A DNA stretch of 34,974 nucleotides from Candidatus Arcticimaribacter sp. (GTDB taxonomy: Bacteria > Bacteroidota > Bacteroidia > Flavobacteriales > Flavobacteriaceae). Numbering within the stretch: position 1 is the stretch's first letter; each line of letters opens with the position of its first letter. Positions 32,938 through 34,974 of the stretch are shown here, piece by piece. A program made the translations under genes and the position numbers. The notes below the pieces were generated by a model that was not told where the DNA came from, ran no database searches, and saw nothing but the letters and a program-made list of their open reading frames with translations. The DNA lies in NCBI GenBank assembly GCA_011526275.1, contig WTJP01000115.1:1-34974 (forward strand). The letters are read 5' to 3'.

Positions 32938-33954
32938 TTATTTTTTGTAGTCGTAATTCCAAGTTAAATAGGCAGCGCCCCAAGTAAAGCCTCCGCCAAA
33001 TGCGGTGAACAAGAGTTTATCGCCTGTTTTGAATTTCTTCTCAAAGTCAGACAATACAAGGGGTAGCGTCGCTGCTGTGGTGTTTCCATAATGTTCGATA
33101 TTGGTCAACACCTTTTCTTTTGCTATTCCTAGCTGATGCGCCGTGGCATCTAATATACGTTTATTGGCTTGGTGAGCAATAACATAATTGATGTCTTCAT
33201 GGCTTAATGCGTGTTTGGTCAACACTTTTTGACTTGCTTCGCTCATGTGCTTCACGGCATATTTAAAGACCGTGCGGCCCTCTTGCTGCACCAAATGCCT
33301 TTTTTCAGCAAAGGTCGTGTCGTTGATGGGATGCAAAGAGCCTCCATCGTGTATGTTTAAATAATCTCGCCCAATACCATTGCTACCGTGCTGAGCGCTT
33401 TCAAAACCAAACGTATTGATGGATGGTTCAAACAATACGGCTCCTGCCCCATCACCAAAGATGATGCAGGTCGCTCGATCGGTATAATCTACGATAGAAG
33501 ACATTTTATCAGCGCCAATCAAAAGCACACGCTGGTATTGCCCTGAGGTAATGTAGGCTGCTGCCGCTGTCATCCCGTATAAAAACCCTGAACAAGCTGC
33601 CGATATATCGTAGCCAAACGCATTGGTAGCACCAATTTGTGAAGCGACATAAGGAGCCGTGGAGGATACTTGATAGTCGGGGGTAATAGTAGCGACAAGA
33701 ACCAGGTCGATGGTCTTAGGATCGATGTTGTTTTTGGCGCAAAGATTCTCTGCTGCTTTAATGGCCATGTAGCCCGTGGAATGGGAAGGAGATTTGGCGA
33801 TTCTACGTTCGCGTATTCCCGTTCTCGATTGAATCCATTCATCGTTGGTTTCAACCATCTGCTCAAGATCTTGATTGGTCAGTACTTCGTCGGGTACATA
33901 ACTTCCAATCGCTGTAATAGCTGCTTTGTTAGGAGCTAGGTTTGTCCGTGTCAT
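32938..33954 (-). CDS. fabH: 3-oxoacyl-ACP synthase III (FabH)
   Basis: FabH starts fatty-acid synthesis by condensing an acyl-CoA primer with malonyl-ACP. The 338-residue thiolase-fold protein has the triad Cys121 (AACSGFLYG), His261 (HQANKRI) and Asn291 (GNTTAATLP), with TGIRERR near residue 45. Primer choice (acetyl versus branched) cannot be read safely from sequence. Together with accB and accC it forms an initiation unit: AccBC supply malonyl-CoA and FabH uses it. An operator-like inverted repeat lies in its upstream region (33998-34012). Confidence 0.96.
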   Translation of the reverse strand: MTRTNLAPNKAAITAIGSYVPDEVLTNQDLEQMVETNDEWIQSRTGIRERRIAKSPSHSTGYMAIKAAENLCAKNNIDPKTIDLVLVATITPDYQVSSTAPYVASQIGATNAFGYDISAACSGFLYGMTAAAAYITSGQYQRVLLIGADKMSSIVDYTDRATCIIFGDGAGAVLFEPSINTFGFESAQHGSNGIGRDYLNIHDGGSLHPINDTTFAEKRHLVQQEGRTVFKYAVKHMSEASQKVLTKHALSHEDINYVIAHQANKRILDATAHQLGIAKEKVLTNIEHYGNTTAATLPLVLSDFEKKFKTGDKLLFTAFGGGFTWGAAYLTWNYDYKK

Positions 33955-33988
33955 TGGTTTCTTCTTTTCTCCGGAACGATTTGCTTAG

Positions 33989-34018
33989 TGAAGATAGTCG
34001 TTTTTTAAACGAAACAAA
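33989..34018 (-). promoter_or_regulatory. Weak promoter with inverted repeat upstream of fabH
   Basis: On the minus strand TTTG (34018-34015) is followed after 18 bp by TATCTTCA (33996-33989), two mismatches from TAnnTTTG. The spacer holds a perfect 6-bp inverted repeat, TCGTTT and AAACGA with a 3-bp centre (33998-34012). This would suit repression of fabH-accB-accC by a dimeric regulator, though the promoter match is weak. Confidence 0.35.
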
Positions 34019-34030
34019 ATCTTTTATAAG

Positions 34031-34057
34031 AAAAATGCTCTCGTTTTAGGAGAGCAT
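34031..34057 (-). terminator. Intrinsic terminator after rpmF
   Basis: ATGCTCTC (34035-34042) and GAGAGCAT (34050-34057) form a perfect 8-bp stem around a 7-nt loop. Read on the minus strand the hairpin is followed by a run of T (plus-strand A from 34031). It lies about 22 bp past the rpmF stop and should separate the DUF177-rpmF transcript from fabH. Confidence 0.75.
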
Positions 34058-34079
34058 CAAAAAAGTAATGTTTTGAAAA

Positions 34080-34277
34080 TTAGGCAGTTGCCTCTTCAGT
34101 GCTGTCGATTAAGACTTTCCCTTTGTAGTACAACTTCCCTTCATGCCAGTGCGCACGGTGGTACAAGTGGGCTTCCCCAGTTGTGCTATCGGTTGCAATT
34201 TGTGAAGGAGCCGCTTTGTAATGGGTTCTTCTTTTGTCTCTTCTCGTTTTCGATATTTTTCTTTTAGGATGTGCCAT
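34080..34277 (-). CDS. rpmF: 50S ribosomal protein L32 (zinc-free form)
   Basis: L32 is a small protein of the large ribosomal subunit. The 65-residue sequence has the canonical start AHPKRKISKTRRDKRRTHYK and the family-typical region around GEAHLYHRAHWHEGKLYYKGK. No Cys is present, so this is the form without a zinc ribbon. It is encoded directly after the DUF177/YceD gene (18-bp gap), a linkage found across bacteria, and is followed by a terminator. Confidence 0.96.
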   Translation of the reverse strand: MAHPKRKISKTRRDKRRTHYKAAPSQIATDSTTGEAHLYHRAHWHEGKLYYKGKVLIDSTEEATA

Positions 34278-34295
34278 TGTCGTCCTGTTTTAGTT

Positions 34296-34814
34296 TTATA
34301 GTAAATCTTTTAATTTATCCCATCGTGGATCGTTGTTTTCCAACTTCTCCTCTTTGGGTTGTAATTCTTCTAATCGTTTTAATAATGCAGAATCTAGTGT
34401 GCCGTCGAGCACGCCGGGATGAACTTTTTTGAGTGGAACCGACAAGGCTATCATTTCATAGATAGGCTGGGCAACATTCACTTGATAACTCCCATGTGGC
34501 AGAATCAAGAATTCATCGTGATCGTCGTCATATTCATCTCCAAACTTGACAATCCAGTCTAATTTGGAATCGAGCTGAAAATCAAATACTTCGTTTGAAA
34601 CGTCGCAGGTCAAACCTACAACTCCTTGGGCAGTAAAGCTCAAGTTCATCAAACTGGGTTTCTTGTCGAAAAGCAATTTGACCTTAACAGCTGCGTGACT
34701 AAAGTCACTAAATTCAAAGGCGTTAAAGAACGTTGTATCAATGTCGAAATCGAAAGTGTGTTGACCGTCTTTAAGTCCGACAAAAGGGAGGATAAATTCG
34801 GTCAAATCTTCCAT
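34296..34814 (-). CDS. DUF177/YceD-family protein
   Basis: The 172-residue protein belongs to the YceD/DUF177 family, which is almost always next to rpmF and is linked to 23S rRNA or large-subunit maturation in bacteria and plastids. The N-terminus EFILPFVGLKDGQHTFDFDI, the central GVVGLTCDVSNEVFDFQL (with the single Cys typical of the family core) and the acidic YDDDHDEFLILPHG region match the Flavobacterial form. The family's usual C-terminal sequence DPRWDKLKDLL is present. The start at 34814 lies about 20 bp after a perfect -7 box. Confidence 0.9.
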   Translation of the reverse strand: MEDLTEFILPFVGLKDGQHTFDFDIDTTFFNAFEFSDFSHAAVKVKLLFDKKPSLMNLSFTAQGVVGLTCDVSNEVFDFQLDSKLDWIVKFGDEYDDDHDEFLILPHGSYQVNVAQPIYEMIALSVPLKKVHPGVLDGTLDSALLKRLEELQPKEEKLENNDPRWDKLKDLL

Positions 34815-34833
34815 ACGCTTGTCATTGAGGGGG

Positions 34834-34841
34834 CAAATTTA
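34834..34841 (-). promoter_or_regulatory. -7 box for the DUF177-rpmF unit
   Basis: Minus strand TAAATTTG is a perfect TAnnTTTG match. The predicted transcription start near 34827 would give a leader of about 13 nt before the ATG at 34814. No -33 element at the usual spacing is evident. Confidence 0.5.
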
Positions 34842-34878
34842 CAAAAAAATATATTTTAAGCCCTTTTTAGTCAAAGTT

Positions 34879-34974
34879 TTATTCGGCTTGTTCGCTGTAG
34901 GCAGCATGGCCCGAACGGTTAAAATAAATCTCTCTTGCTTTAAAGAGCGCTTCTTCGAAAGAACGGGTATTTGC
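34879..34974 (-). CDS. pdxA: 3' end of a gene, probably 4-hydroxythreonine-4-phosphate dehydrogenase (PdxA)
   Basis: Only the last 31 codons and the stop are inside the window; the gene continues past its right edge. The readable peptide ends in a helix, TRSFEEALFKAREIYFNR, then a polar tail. The pattern (S-F-x-x-A-L/I-x-x-A-x-x-I-Y-x-N-R) fits the C-terminus of Bacteroidota PdxA, which oxidises 4-phosphohydroxy-L-threonine in pyridoxal phosphate synthesis. The neighbourhood pdxA-DUF177-rpmF-fabH also supports this. With so little sequence the name is tentative. Confidence 0.5.
   Translation of the reverse strand, partial: ANTRSFEEALFKAREIYFNRSGHAAYSEQAE

Overview
The window is a dense chromosomal segment from a member of the Bacteroidota, most probably Flavobacteriales/Flavobacteriaceae. 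The signs are Bacteroidota-only families (DUF4270 lipoprotein, half-length starch-synthase-like protein, TonB receptor with a carboxypeptidase-like N-terminal domain), Bacteroidota versions of housekeeping proteins (zinc-free DksA/TraR and thymidine kinase, LspA with a long insert, GXHH-type IleRS, short RsmI), TAnnTTTG -7 promoter boxes, and no clear Shine-Dalgarno sequences. Base composition looks even. I see no insertion sequence, prophage, integrase, CRISPR array, tRNA or rRNA, and no gene-free stretch longer than about 130 bp.

Left part (1-9587): a minus-strand unit reads starch-synthase-like protein, DUF4270 lipoprotein, glmS. It is divergent from plus-strand panC, panD, a YbhN/UPF0104 membrane protein, radA and gdhA. 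Next (9597-13382): recO, whose 3' end overlaps the signal peptide of a TonB-dependent receptor, and a convergent GNAT acetyltransferase. Middle (13460-18533): ileS, a DksA/TraR-like regulator, a small exported protein and lspA. These are followed by a convergent 5-formyltetrahydrofolate cyclo-ligase, then uvrC, a DUF3108 exported protein, an M23 lipoprotein and pgi.

Right part (24804-34974): a minus-strand unit of a Bacteroidota-type hypothetical protein, a DoxX-like membrane protein, rsmI and recJ is divergent from plus-strand tdk-alr and asd. A strong bidirectional terminator separates asd from the converging fatty-acid unit fabH-accB-accC. Upstream of that unit lie rpmF, a DUF177/YceD protein and the 3' end of a gene that is probably pdxA.

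Functionally this is core metabolism and genome maintenance: envelope precursors (glmS, alr, asd, lspA, M23), cofactors (panC, panD, probably pdxA), fatty-acid initiation (accBC, fabH), repair (radA, recO, uvrC, recJ), translation (ileS, rpmF, rsmI) and nitrogen/carbon metabolism (gdhA, pgi). I did not find a convincing new multi-gene system. The more interesting points are lineage-specific protein variants (GXHH IleRS, a GT5 half-enzyme, a Ca-binding-type repeat insert in DUF4270, an M23 site with Cys in place of a ligand His), overlapping-gene architecture, near-leaderless promoter placement, and several inverted repeats upstream of radA, tdk, asd and fabH.
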